In this document: positions 33,721 to 44,589 of the stretch, piece after piece
Layout: each line of letters opens with the position of its first letter
Numbering within the stretch: position 1 is the stretch's first letter
From: Ophiosphaerella korrae
Lineage: Eukaryota > Ascomycota > Dothideomycetes > Pleosporales > Phaeosphaeriaceae
Reading direction: 5' to 3'
DNA: 46,894 nt
Assembly: GCA_028456385.1 (NCBI GenBank)
Contig: JALNQF010000326.1
Location: forward strand, 1-46,894
Notes under the pieces: generated by a model
What the model was told of the DNA's origin: nothing
Seen by the model: the letters and a program-made list of their open reading frames with translations, nothing else
Databases searched by the model: none
Position numbers and translations under genes: made by a program

Positions 33721-33829
33721 CCTAGCGATAGAACTAGCAAAAGGGAAAGACGTAAGATAGAGCCTAGTCTACTAGAAAATAGAAGAGGAATTAAAAATCG
33801 AACGAATATTTATCTAGAAAGTAATAAAA

Positions 33830-34540
33830 AAGGGATAGATAAGGGAATCTAAATCCTTAGTAGTGTATAGACTTATATTTGTAGATAAAAAAGGAATGAG
33901 TAACAAGAGACCCTGCGTAGATTTTAGGAAAACTAACGTAATTATAAATAAGAACTAATACCTATTACTACGAATAGACGAAATACAAAATAGATTACAA
34001 AAAGCAAGAATCTTTATAAAACTAGATATTTAGAACGCGTACTACTAAATTAGAATTAAAAAAGGAGACGAATAGAAGACAGCGTTTAGAACATAGTATA
34101 GACTATATAAATATCTAGTTATACTATTTAGCTTAACAAACGCACTAGTAGTATTCTAAGAAAGGATTAATATAGTACTAAGAGAGTACTTAGACGTATT
34201 TACATTTGTATACCTAGATAACATCCTTATATTTTTAGAAATAGAGGAAGAACACGTATAACACGTACACAAAGTATTAGAGAAACTAGTAGAAAATAAA
34301 CTATTCCTAAAAATAAGAAAATGCAAATTTTACACAAAGGAAACAGACTTCTTTAGATTTATTATTAAACTAGGAAAAATTAAGATCGACCTAGAAAAGA
34401 TTAGATTAATTAACGAATAGCTAATACTAAAAAACCTAAAAGAGGTACAATAATTTTATAGGTTAGCTAACTTTTACAGAAAGTTAATAATAGGATAGTT
34501 AGAAGATATAGAACTAATAACTAGACTTATAAAAAAGGAT
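33830..34540 (+). pseudogene. Reverse transcriptase of G
   Basis: VYRLIFVDKKG (near 33868), DFRKTN (near 33922), KLDI-NAYYQIRIKKGDE (near 34018), RLYKYLV (near 34108) and YLDNILIF at 34211-34234, again with Asn in the second catalytic position (AAC). LANFYRKL follows near 34465. Fewer stops than D, with most at CAA/CAG or TGG positions. Normal length. Confidence 0.9.
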
Positions 34541-34589
34541 ACGCTATTCGAGTAGACGAGAGAATATAATAAAGTATTTAAGAAAATTA

Positions 34590-35035
34590 AAAGAAAGTTT
34601 ATAGAAAACCTAGTTATTAGAATGTACAACCTAGACCTACTAGTAGTAGTAAAGATAGACGCGTCTAACTTAGTCTATAGAATAGTACTAATATAAGAAG
34701 ATCTAGAAACTAACAAGGAGTATTTAGTCGAATACTTTTCTAAGAAAATAAAGCTAGTAGAGCTTAACTATCTAATTTATAACAAAGAGATACTAGTAAT
34801 ATATAAAGTATTTAAGCAATAGAGAGTATATTTACAAGGAGCAAAACACTAGACAAAGGTCTATATAGACTACAAGAACCTTATAGGATTTATAATAAAC
34901 AAAGAACTATTACAACGCTATATAAGATAGTAGGAGTTTCTATTAACATTTAATATAGAAATAATATACACAAAAGAGAAAGATAACTAATTTGTAGACG
35001 CCCTTAGTAGAAGACTAGACTTACAAGAAGAAGTA
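34590..35035 (+). pseudogene. RNase H of G
   Basis: KIDASNLVYRIVL (near 34654), EYFSKKIKLVELNY (near 34730) and the closing DALSRR (near 34998) define the domain. Catalytic Asp residues are kept. Continuous with the RT. Confidence 0.88.
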
Positions 35036-35199
35036 AGTACTACTAGTATAGTCCTAATTAAGAATAAAGAAGGATATTTAGTCCTAAATATACTTAAAAT
35101 AGCTATAACACTTAAAAGAAAGAGTAGCGAGCTAGATAAATAGATCTAAGAAGAAACAAGAAAAGCCTCTAAAGAAATAGAAAAACTTAAGATTAAAGA

Positions 35200-36140
35200 A
35201 AGTCTTACAAAAGCCTATAGAAGAACGTATATTCTAGGAAGAATATAAAGAGAATTTATACAATAGTTCTATAAACTACTAGTATATAGATATTAAGGAA
35301 TCGACAAAATACTAGATAGACTACTAAGAGATTACTATATCCTAAAAGCAAGACAACTAGTAATAGAAGTACTACGAGATTGTATAGAATACTAAAGGAA
35401 TAAGTATAGTAGGTATACACTATATAGAAAGTTATAACTAGTAGAAGTACTAGAATAACTATAGAGAGTTATTACAATAGATTTTATTACAAAACTACCT
35501 AAGTTAAAAGACCTAATATTAGGAGTCGAGTACGATAGAATCCTAATAATAGTAAATAAACTTATAAAGTACTTATATTTTAGACTATATAAAGAGAAAA
35601 GTAGAATAGAAGTCGCAGTATACTAGGTTCTAGGAACTATAATTAGCTAATATAGACTACTAGACAAGATTATAATAGATAGAGATGTAAGATTTATATT
35701 AAAACTATAGGGAACGATAATAGTACAATTAGGAATTAAACATGTAACGTTAATAGTATACTACTTACAAATAGATAGATAATTAGAACGTATAAATTAA
35801 ATAGTAGAATAATACTTAAGATACTACCTTAATTACAACTAGAACAACTAGGTACAGCTACTACCTATAGCATAGTTAGCATTTAACAGCGCAAAGAATA
35901 AGATAATAGGAGTATTACCCTTCTTTGCGAACTATAGATTTAACCCTAGTGTATATAGAATACTAAGACTAGAAACATCTTAGTCTCTAAGAGGAGAAAA
36001 CTTTACTAATAGACTTAAAGACATACACAAGTAACTAAGATAGGATATAGAATTCCTATATAATTAAATAGTAAAGTATTACGATAGGAAATATAAAGAG
36101 GGACCTTAATTTAGAAAGAGAGAAAAAGTATAGTTAGTAT
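35200..36140 (+). pseudogene. Integrase of G
   Basis: N-terminal zinc-binding region near 35290-35430; core with first Asp in IDFITKLP (35480-35482), second Asp in IIDRDVRF (35678-35680) and Glu in QLERIN (35786-35788). The C-terminal part (FANYRFNPSVYR near 35925) leads to a basic region near 36110-36250. Catalytic residues are intact but the frame has stops. Confidence 0.9.
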
Positions 36141-36339
36141 AGAAAAACATTAAGAGTAAGAGACTAAGCCTAAAACTAGACTACGTTAAGATAGGACTAT
36201 ACAAAATTAAGAAAGAAGTTACACTAGTTATATTTAAACTAAAGCTACTAAATAAAATAAGGATACACCTAACCTTCTACGTAGCACTGCTTAAGATAGT
36301 ACTATAAAACGTAGAACTACTAGTATACGAAGTAGACAC

Positions 36340-36515
36340 GTATAGAGAATAAGAAGAATAGGAAGTAAAAGAAATCCTAGTATACTAGTTCTATAATAGC
36401 AGGAACTACTATCTAGTAAAATAGATAGGTATAGACGAAAAAGGATAACTATAGGAAGAAATATAGGAACTAGAAGATAACCTTAATTACCCTAAGAAAC
36501 TAGAGGACTTCTAAA
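36340..36515 (+). pseudogene. Chromodomain of G
   Basis: YEVDTYRE (near 36327), EVKEIL (near 36363), then YYLVK-IGIDEKG (near 36406), and the end block NYPKKLEDF (near 36487) form a chromodomain of usual length at the polyprotein end. Stops replace Trp codons. It would steer integration to H3K9-methylated chromatin. Confidence 0.83.
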
Positions 36516-37153
36516 GTTAAAACCTTCTAGAACGCCTAGTAGCGAGTTAAGAAAACTAACAATACTATTACTAGATAGAGAGGCGATAGGAGCGCCTAAT
36601 GCAACAGGAGCTAGAGTAACCTCTACTGCATTATCTAAATCTAATTCAGCCTCTAAGGTATAAGACTATTTAGACGACTTAGCGTTATTATAAGCCTTTA
36701 TCTTCTAAAGACGCTTAATATAGGAATAAAGCTCTACTAGCTTATAAAGAGTTAACTCGCGCTTAGCCTTAGTAGTAGTAAGCTATAACAATAATTATAC
36801 TTAAGCTCTATTAACAGCTTACCTTATATAACTTAGTAGAAGGAGACTATATAGAAATTAAATACTTACACTCTATAAGCGAAACCCTAGAAGAAATATA
36901 CTTATACTAGATATTAGCAAGAATACACTTGTTATAGTGTTTACTATCCTTTAAAGATATAAGATAAGTAAGACCTAATTTAGTACAACAACAATACAGG
37001 AACATCTTAACCTTATTACAAATAATACGAGCTATAAGGAGAAGTTTATTATAATAGGACTAAGATAGTATAGAGAGTAATAAAGAACTAAGGATTAACA
37101 AAGAAATAGGATTAATAACCTTAGTACTAGTATAGAGAAATAAAGGACTACGT
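36516..37153. other. 3' region of G
   Basis: About 640 bp before the purine tract at 37154-37167 (GAAGAGGGAATAG). It contains the antisense frame described for C (minus strand, about 36790-36500, two internal stops) and has the highest GC in the element (for example around 36570-36630). The minus-strand open stretch at 37060-37254 crosses into the 3' LTR and is not a gene. No other feature is recognised. Confidence 0.6.
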
Positions 37154-37167
37154 AGAAGAGGGAATAG

Positions 37168-37628
37168 TGTTATAGTAGTAATAAGGGAAACTAAGATAGA
37201 ACTAATTAGTCTACGCTTAGCTACTAACAAAGTATAAAATAAGCGGGGTAACAACCTATAGGATAATAAGTTTAATTAGGAAGCTAACTACAATATAGAT
37301 ACGTAATAGATTTGTAAATTCGCAATCTTAGTAAACACAAAGCTACAAAGCTATTATATAACAAATTTGTAAATTTATAATCTTAGTAAATACAAAGTAA
37401 CAAAGCCGCTAAGATATTATTACTATATAGTTAGTAGCAATACGTATTGTTAGGATAGTATTAGTAATTTAATCCTTTAACTACAGAACGCTAATACAAG
37501 ATAGTTATAAAACATCTTCTATTATTTATAGTTATTATAGATCTCTATACAAACTTTTGTTATTACCTTATAATCTACTAACCTTTTCAAGATAGGTACC
37601 TGTAGTCGACGACAGGAGGCCTATTACA
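37168..37628 (+). repeat. 3' LTR of G
   Basis: 461 bp, the same length as the 5' copy. It differs by transitions such as CGAAG to CAAAG and CGCGATC to CGCAATC. It ends CCTATTACA, showing the unmutated terminal ACA. Confidence 0.95.
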
Positions 37629-37973
37629 AGTATCTTAAGTAGTTTCTTTATTATACTTATTTCTAGTCTCTAAGTAATTTATTCTATTTCGTTTTTCTTA
37701 CTATAATAGCTTTAATTTAGACTTTATTTTATTTAATATATTTATATAGTTTTTTATTTTACGTTTCTAAGGCTTTAATTATTAGTTATGTATTTTCTTT
37801 CTTAGTAATTAAGTTATTTAGGTATATCTTAACTACTACCTAGTTTATTCTATCTAACTTATAGCTACTTAGAAGTACTTTACTTCTTTTCTTAGTTTTA
37901 CTTTCTACTATTATATTAGCTTAGACTATATACTACTTATACTTTAATTCTTTTAATAACTAAATTAATAAAG

Positions 37974-38410
37974 TATAATAAGGTTACTTATTATTAACTA
38001 TAAGTAACTACTAGAAAAAGTATAGTAAATTAAAAGTTAATAATAAAAGTATATATTATAATTAAATAATAAACTATAAATAGTAGACTACTTCCTTATA
38101 AGTAATATTAATATACTATTACTCTTAGTTAAAGATTAGATTACTAATACTATCTTAATAATATATATTACTACTAACTATATACTTATATTAATCTATT
38201 ATATATCTCTATAGATTACTTTAATCTATTTATACGTAATTATAGATTACCTTAATTTATTATATATACTTATAGATTACTTTATATTACGTGTCTAAGT
38301 TATAGTTTATTTTTTAATCTAGATAATTACTCTACTTATCTTATACTTTATTAGTACTAAAGTTCGAACTAATTAGTTCTATCTTAATTTTTTTTATTAT
38401 ACCTATAATA
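37974..38410 (-). repeat. 5' LTR of F2
   Basis: 437 bp. Contains ATAGATTA-centred repeats of ~30 bp, one unit fewer than the 3' LTR. Followed on the right by CTATC, the F1 target duplication. Confidence 0.87.
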
Positions 38411-39299
38411 CTATCTCTAGTAGTACTATATAGAATATTAAGTATATCTTTATCTTACTTAGTAGTTTTAGTCTAAATATAACTAGTATAACTTTCTTCT
38501 TAATTCTATATAGTCTTATTTTTATATAATCTAGTTTAAAACTAAATTATTTACTTTTAATATTTCTTTATACTAGCTATACTTTTTTCTTTTCTTTAAA
38601 TTAAAGTCTCTCTTAATATTTTTTATTATAGTACTTTACTATTTAATTATATAAAAATTTAGTATATTATCTTAATTAATTATATATTTTTTTTATTCTA
38701 TTTATAAAGTTTTTTTTTTTAAGTTTAAAACTCTATATTTCTTAGTATCTAGTATATATTAGGATTTAATCTATAGTTTATAAAAAAAGTAATATTCTTA
38801 TTACTATATTCTTTATACTATTATATACTTACTATACTATAAGTAGTAGTTATACTTAATTATTTTAGTTATAAATAAAGTAGTATCTTAAGTACTATTC
38901 TACTACCTAATTTATATATTCTAACTATCTATCTATTTATAAGTAGTATACTATTAATATTTAATATATAATTCTTAATAATACTATAATTATTTTTTAA
39001 AGTTTTAATATAAACCTTATATTTTTATCTATAATAATCTTATCTAAAATACTATCTTAGCTAACTATAGTTTCTAGAACCTAATATATAGTAACTTCTA
39101 TTATACTTTTTTTATTATATAGTCTAAAGTATAAGTACTTTATAAGCTTATTTACTATTATTAGAATTTTACTATACTTAATTTCTAATATTAAGTTTTT
39201 TAATTTAAGTAACTTTATAATAAAGTTTATTATAATAACTTCTTAAAGTTATTTTAGTACTTTAACTAGTTATAATATTCTATATAATCTTATAGTATT

Positions 39300-39700
39300 A
39301 TAGAGTTATATACTTAATATAAATCTAGAGCCTAAAAGCTTATTAGTTTTAGAGAACTTAAACTTTATTAGCTAAACTAACTGTAAATATTATTTATACT
39401 CTAATAAATTATATTATATATCTTAAAAGCTTATTAGTTATCTTATACTTATTTTCTTTAATAGTTTACTTTTTTATAAAGCTCTTAGTACTTATATTTT
39501 TTTAGTAACTACTTAATTTCTTTTTACTATTCTTTTCTTTATAATACTTTATTATATACTTCTACTTTTATTTTAAGAGCTTAGTCTTATTAAGCTACTA
39601 TACTTAATTAAGAGCTTAGTCTTATTAAGCTACTATACTTAATTAAGAGCTTTTAGCTTAAAAAGAGAGTAAAACTTACTTTAACTTATATACTTTTTTT
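39300..39700. other. F1/E junction region
   Basis: No gene or LTR recognised. Similarity to chromovirus integrase ends near 39299. The following 400 bp contain a repeated AAAAGCTTATTAGTT motif (39336 and 39426) and the 35-bp duplication. This may be the degraded LTR or 3' region of E. Confidence 0.35.
39575..39644. repeat. 35-bp perfect tandem duplication
   Basis: Two adjacent identical 35-bp units (39575-39609 and 39610-39644) beginning AAGAGCTTAGTCTTATT, then the first eight bases of a third (39645-39652). Perfect identity in heavily mutated DNA means that the duplication is younger than the RIP. No function is apparent. Confidence 0.93.
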
Positions 39701-42700
39701 TCTTATTTTATTAGTAGTAAAGTACTTAAATATATTAGATCTAAAATAATTTAGATTTATAATTTAGCTCTCCTCTTATAAATAGTTTAGTATCTAGTAC
39801 TAACTATATATATAGTTAGAGAGTAACTTAAGCTTTTTAGCTAAAATATTAATATTAATAAAAAAGAATAAAGATATTAAGTTTCTAAGAGTATATTTTT
39901 TCTTAAATAACTTATAGCCTTTTAGGTATTAATTACTATATATTATCTATAAACTACTAATCTAACTCTAGCTATAGCTATAACTTACCTAAGCTTACTC
40001 TAAGAGAATACTAGCCTTATTAGTACTATTACCTAATATAAAGCTTAAGTTATACTACTTCTATTTCTCTATATTAGCTATTAGTTTTATTTTAGAGTAT
40101 TTTAGCTATAGCTTAAGATATTAAAAATACTACTCTTATTTTTTACTTATAACACCTTTCTTTTAAAGGCTCTAGATCTAATATCTAAAGAGTTATTTAT
40201 AGAGTATTTATTTAGTTTCTAGGTTATTTAATAAAACTTTTATATAGATATATTATATAGCTTATAGTAGTAGCTATATACTTTTTTACTATTTTTTTTT
40301 ATATATATTTTATAAGCTATAATAGTTTTTTACTCTATTATAATAGTTCTTTTACTTAATATATTTCTACTTACTAAATTCTTCTTTTACTTATTAATTT
40401 TTAATAGCTAACTTTTTTCTTATATATATATATTTATTAGTTAAGCTAGTATAAGACTTTTAGGCTCTATATTTAAATATCTTTACTAGTAGTTAAACTC
40501 TTATAGTTATTAGCTCTTATAGTTTTAGTAAAGTTACAAATACTTTTAAAGAGTATACTTAAACTTTATATTTTTATTTTTATTCTATTTTCTTCTTCTT
40601 TTCTTTAAGCTTATCTTAGCTACTATATACTTTCTTACTAGTTTCTTAGCTCTATTCTCTTATTTACTTTCTACTTTAACTCTTATAGCTACTTTTAATT
40701 TCTAACTTAACTCTTATATAACTAGCTAGCTTAGCTAAAGTAACTATAGTAGTAATAATCTTTCTTAGCTACTTTATAACTTAAGTAAGCTACTTTTAAG
40801 TTATTATTAAATTAAAAGTAGAGCTTTCTACTCTATTTCTATAATATATTATTTCTAGTATAAAAGTAAGTATCTAACCTTTTTACTTATAGGCTCTTAG
40901 GTCTTATAAACTATATATTCTCTTAGTTATTACTTATTTTCTAAACTACTCTCTCTTACTTAACTTACTTTATAACTTTCTTAACTAAGCCTTTAATATT
41001 TTTAAAGAGTATAACTTTAGCTAGCTTTTTTCTTTTATCTAAAAGTTTATATATACTTACTATAATAAGTATAAGAATAGAGCTTACTAGTAGAATAGTC
41101 TTTATAATATTTATTTATATAACTTTAATAGCTTCTTTTATACTTCTAATAGCTTTTAGTCTCTTTTTTACTAGCTATACTATTAGGTATACTATTATAA
41201 GAGTTAAAAAATACTTACTTAAAACTCTTTAGCTACTTAAGCTACGTACTTATAAGATCTTTTTTTAATTAATAATCTTTAAAAGATATAAGCTTATTAT
41301 AAAGCTATAGTCTATATAAGTTAGTATACTTAGAAGACTATTAGCTTTTATAGGGCTTTACTACTAGAGCTACTACTACTAAGCTCTAATAGGGCTATAG
41401 CTTATAGCTCTAAGAAAAAAGGTAATTATAGCTATACTCCCTATATTTATAGTAGTATTAGATACTCTATTTTCTTTAATAATAAATGTATTATCTACTT
41501 TAATAGCTCTTATATTTATTATTATATTTAAAGCTATAATTATAGGTTAAGTAAGTTTTTAACTTTATTTTTCTTTTTACTTAGTTTTATTCTTATAGTC
41601 TTTTAGAGCTTAACTAATACGTTTTTAGTAGTCTAGTAGCTAAATATAAGTAAGTACTCTTTTAAGTTAAAAGTTTTACTAAAAGTTACTACTATATTAC
41701 TAAGCTTTTTAAGTAAGAGTATACTTATACTAATACTTTTATTTTTATAGCTACTTAGTCTTCTAGTTACTTTATTACTATACTCTTTATATATAATACT
41801 ATAGTAGCTAATATTTAGTATTTTATCTACTAAAATATTTCTCTAAGTTATTAAGTAGCTTATAAGCGTCTTCTTATAATACCTAGTAAGCTAGTATATT
41901 CTTATAAGCTTAGAGCTTACTTAGTAGTATATAGTATAAATAAGTCTAAAGATAATAACTTTAAGACTTTTAGCTACTTTTATAGCTTTACTAATAATTA
42001 TTTTTATTAGTAAGCTTATAGCTAGCGTCTCTAGAGTTATACTATACTTAAAAGTAAGTCTAATAGTTTTCTAGCTACTATTTTCTCTATAGTAGATAAA
42101 GCTCTTATTTATTAAGTTCTTTTTAGTTCTTTTTACTTTTTATCTCTTTCTAGTATTAGTAAATACTTTTAAAGTACTTCTTCTAGTAATTTTAGCTTAC
42201 TTTTAAGCTTTTATACTACTCTAAATTCTTTTTATTAACTACTAGTTCTTTAGGCTTTATAAAGTATACCTTTATACTTTTCTTACTTTACTAACTTAGA
42301 GTTAGATAAAAGAAACTTAAGTCTTAATAAAAGTTTAAGATATACTTATAAATACTCTATTAAGTTTCTTACTACTTTTACTTTTACTTCTAGCTACTAT
42401 CTAGCTACTTCTTTAACTTTTTTTCTTTATACTCTACTTTTTAGTAGTAGTATTCTTACTTTAGTTTGTTCTTAATTTAATATAATAAGTTTAAGCTCTT
42501 TTACTTTTTTTTCTAAGAGCTTTTAGTTTCTTATTTCTATACTTTTTTTACTTCTTTAGTATTCTTTTAGCTTTTTACTTTAAAATCTTTAGCTTTAGAA
42601 TTAAGATTACTATTATATCTATTATCTAAGTAGTATTTACTTTTAGCTACCTAGGTTTAGTTTTAGAAGTCTTCTTACTACTTAAGCTTTTTCTTCTAGT

Positions 42701-43400
42701 TCTAAAAATAGTAATTAGTAATAATAAGTAATATAAGGTTTTTTTTCTTAGTATATAAGTACTAAGGCCTCTTTAGTTATTTATTTTTAGAGAAAATTAA
42801 CTAAGTTCTTTTCTTCTTATTACTAATTTTCTTATTTACTTATAATACTTACTTATTCCTTTTCTTATTTAAAATTTTTAGCTAATTCTTAGCTAAAATT
42901 AATCTCTTTATTAAGTTCCTTTTATATAATAAATTTAAAGTTAGCTAGATTAAATTTAAGCTTTTATACTAGGATTTAAACTAATTATAGCTAATAAGTT
43001 TATACTAGTAATAGTAAGTTCTATCTATATTATTCTTGTACTTACTTACTTTACTATCTAAATACTAGCTCTATTAGTACTAATTTATTTAATACTCTTT
43101 TAGGTTACTTCTTAGTATTAAGTAAAGTTTACTTTTCTTTTTATTTAATTATAAAATCTTTAGCTTCTAGCTCTAAATTTTCTAAGATATCTATTAGTTT
43201 TTACTAGCTTTACTAGTAGAATTCTACTACTCTTATTTTTAGAGTATAGCTTCTAAACTTTATACTATCTAGGTTAGTAAGCTAGTACTATTTAGAAGAG
43301 TATAACTAGATAACTTAATAAGAGCCTTTCTACTAAGGTTAGAGTTTCTATTATATAGATTTATTCTAGTTACTAAATAAGTTTTAAATAAGTACTAATA
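39700..43400 (-). other. Unclassified tail of E (~3.7 kb)
   Basis: Past the integrase the minus strand keeps protein-like, strongly charged stretches, for example ENLELEAKDFII near 43160 and a Lys/Arg-rich run near 42700-42450 (RTRRKSLSSKKTSKTK), as in Gag or nucleic-acid-binding proteins. I recognise no named domain. It may be the gag of another copy of the same family joined head-to-tail, an additional ORF of the element, or part of another repeat. CpA and TpG are absent over much of it (40541-41460). Confidence 0.35.
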
Positions 43401-44260
43401 TTCTCTTAAGTATATCTTTTATATATAATATCTTTTTAGTATTAAACTATTTTTTACTTTCTTCTCTTAGCTTAATTATATAATCTATAGCTTCTTAGAG
43501 TCTATTATTATACTTATTAAACTACTAGGCTTATAATACTAAAAGTATAGTAGTATTATAAACTTTTAACTATAAGAGAGTTTACTATATAAAGATATAA
43601 AGTTTAATAAGTAAAACTTATTTCTAGCTATATATAAAGTATATTAGTATCTCTTTAGTACTATACTTTATAATAACTTTATCTACTTAATTACTTTTAA
43701 TCTTTTAGAAAGTAGCTACTAACTCTTTATACCTTTTTTTAATTATTCTTTAGCTTTAAAAGTAATAAGTACTTCTAATAACTTTTTAGGTACTATATAA
43801 GTAAGTAAAGTTAGTAACTAGTTTTTTATTTTCTAATACTTTATCTACTTTTATTTTAAATAGTACTCTTTATTTTAAGAATATATCTTATTTTAAGAAC
43901 TTTATAATAGCTTCTAATATATTAGCTCTAAGAGCTTTAGCTTCTATATCTAAGCTTATAAAGTCTTAATATATAATTATATATCTTTTACTTCTTTTAC
44001 TATTAGGTATATAAACTATATCTAGTATAATCTATTTTTATAAGACTTTAGGTCTCTAATTTACGTATAGCTCTTTTTTTACTATCTAAAGTAAATAAAA
44101 TTAATATTCTTAGTATAATTTTATTTAAGTTTCTATATCTTTAAATATATTTAGCTAATAGTATTATATTTAGAATTTTTACTATATTCTTTTTTAGCTT
44201 TAGTATCTACTTTTATTATATAATACTTTTAAAATCTCTAGCTACTTTTTTTTTTTTACT
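43400..44260 (-). pseudogene. Integrase of E
   Basis: Minus strand: YTRYSLY near 44020 (first catalytic block, D.v..P type), SLDIEAKALRANILEAIIKFL near 43955-43895, KVDKVLENKKLV near 43845-43815 (second Asp kept), STYYF near 43770, then IIKKRYKELVATF near 43750-43710, where Gly-Glu-Arg-Gly-His is expected; the catalytic Glu reads Lys. DKVIIKYSTKEI follows near 43680 (family ADR-T--STG--P). Good family match, catalytically dead. Confidence 0.72.
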
Positions 44261-44589
44261 ACTTTTTTTAGTAAGTACTATTTAAAACTTTTAGCTTATA
44301 AAAGTCTTTATATAACCTTGTATTTTTATATATTTTTATAGAGCTTCTAAGTCTATATTTTACTTATTCTAGCTAGAGTTTATAGTATTAATAGCTATTT
44401 TATAATATTATATAAGAAAAGTGCTTTTAGAGTATTTAGTATACTTAAGTCTATTTCTATCTTTAAGTATATAAATTCTAGGTCCTAAAAGCTTATTTAT
44501 AATAAGATAAAAGTTATAAACTTTAAATAGTAGTTTATAAATTTTTTTATATCTTCTTTAAGTTTTTTTAGTAGCTACTATCTTAGTAG

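Larger units (their letters stand above)
30783..37628 (+). mobile_element. Complete chromovirus G (Ty3/Gypsy), youngest-looking copy
   Basis: 6846 bp with 461-bp LTRs (30783-31243 and 37168-37628) and perfect AGTAT duplications at 30778-30782 and 37629-37633, inserted in the gag of F2. It keeps the most CpA and some CpG of all copies, so it is the least mutated or the latest arrival, although its frames are still broken. It lacks about 223 bp in the protease-RT interval relative to D, a deletion joining two AATAT direct repeats. All other domains are present and in normal order. Confidence 0.95.
29560..37951 (-). pseudogene. gag of F2, split by G and the MITE
   Basis: The N-terminal part is at 37951-37634 (left of the primer site), interrupted by element G; a short piece lies at 30777-30699; then comes the MITE; the rest is at 30258-29560. 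The pieces align in order with the gag of C (for example 37640-37750 with 19990-20080, and 30700-30777 with 19898-19975). Two knuckles lie near 29800-29690, with cysteines changed to Tyr. Both insertions are clean, with target duplications, so the order of events is readable even though the protein is lost. Confidence 0.78.
24250..38410 (-). mobile_element. Complete chromovirus F2, interrupted by a MITE and by G
   Basis: LTRs at 24250-24716 and 37974-38410, with a CTATC target duplication in F1. Removing the MITE (30262-30695 plus TA) and element G (30783-37628 plus AGTAT) leaves about 6.87 kb, the normal size. Minus-strand order: 5' LTR on the right, primer site 37973-37952, gag broken into three pieces, then pol and chromodomain leftwards. 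More heavily RIP-mutated than C and G; TpG is rare even on the plus strand. Confidence 0.9.
22943..39299 (-). mobile_element. Chromovirus F1 (3' part), interrupted and truncated
   Basis: The 3' LTR is at 22943-23310, the purine tract at 23311-23327, the 3' region at 23328-24000, the chromodomain near 24010-24140 and the distal integrase from 24140. It is split at 24249 by element F2 (CTATC duplication at 24245-24249 and 38411-38415) and continues at 38416-39299 through most of the integrase (alignable with C 15050-15950). At about 39299 similarity ends and element E begins, so gag, protease, RT and the 5' LTR are missing. Strong RIP; no usable frame. Confidence 0.82.

Noticed and set aside
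37060..37254. Minus-strand open frame across the 3' end of G
   Set aside because: It spans the 3' region, purine tract and LTR boundary; no coherent product.
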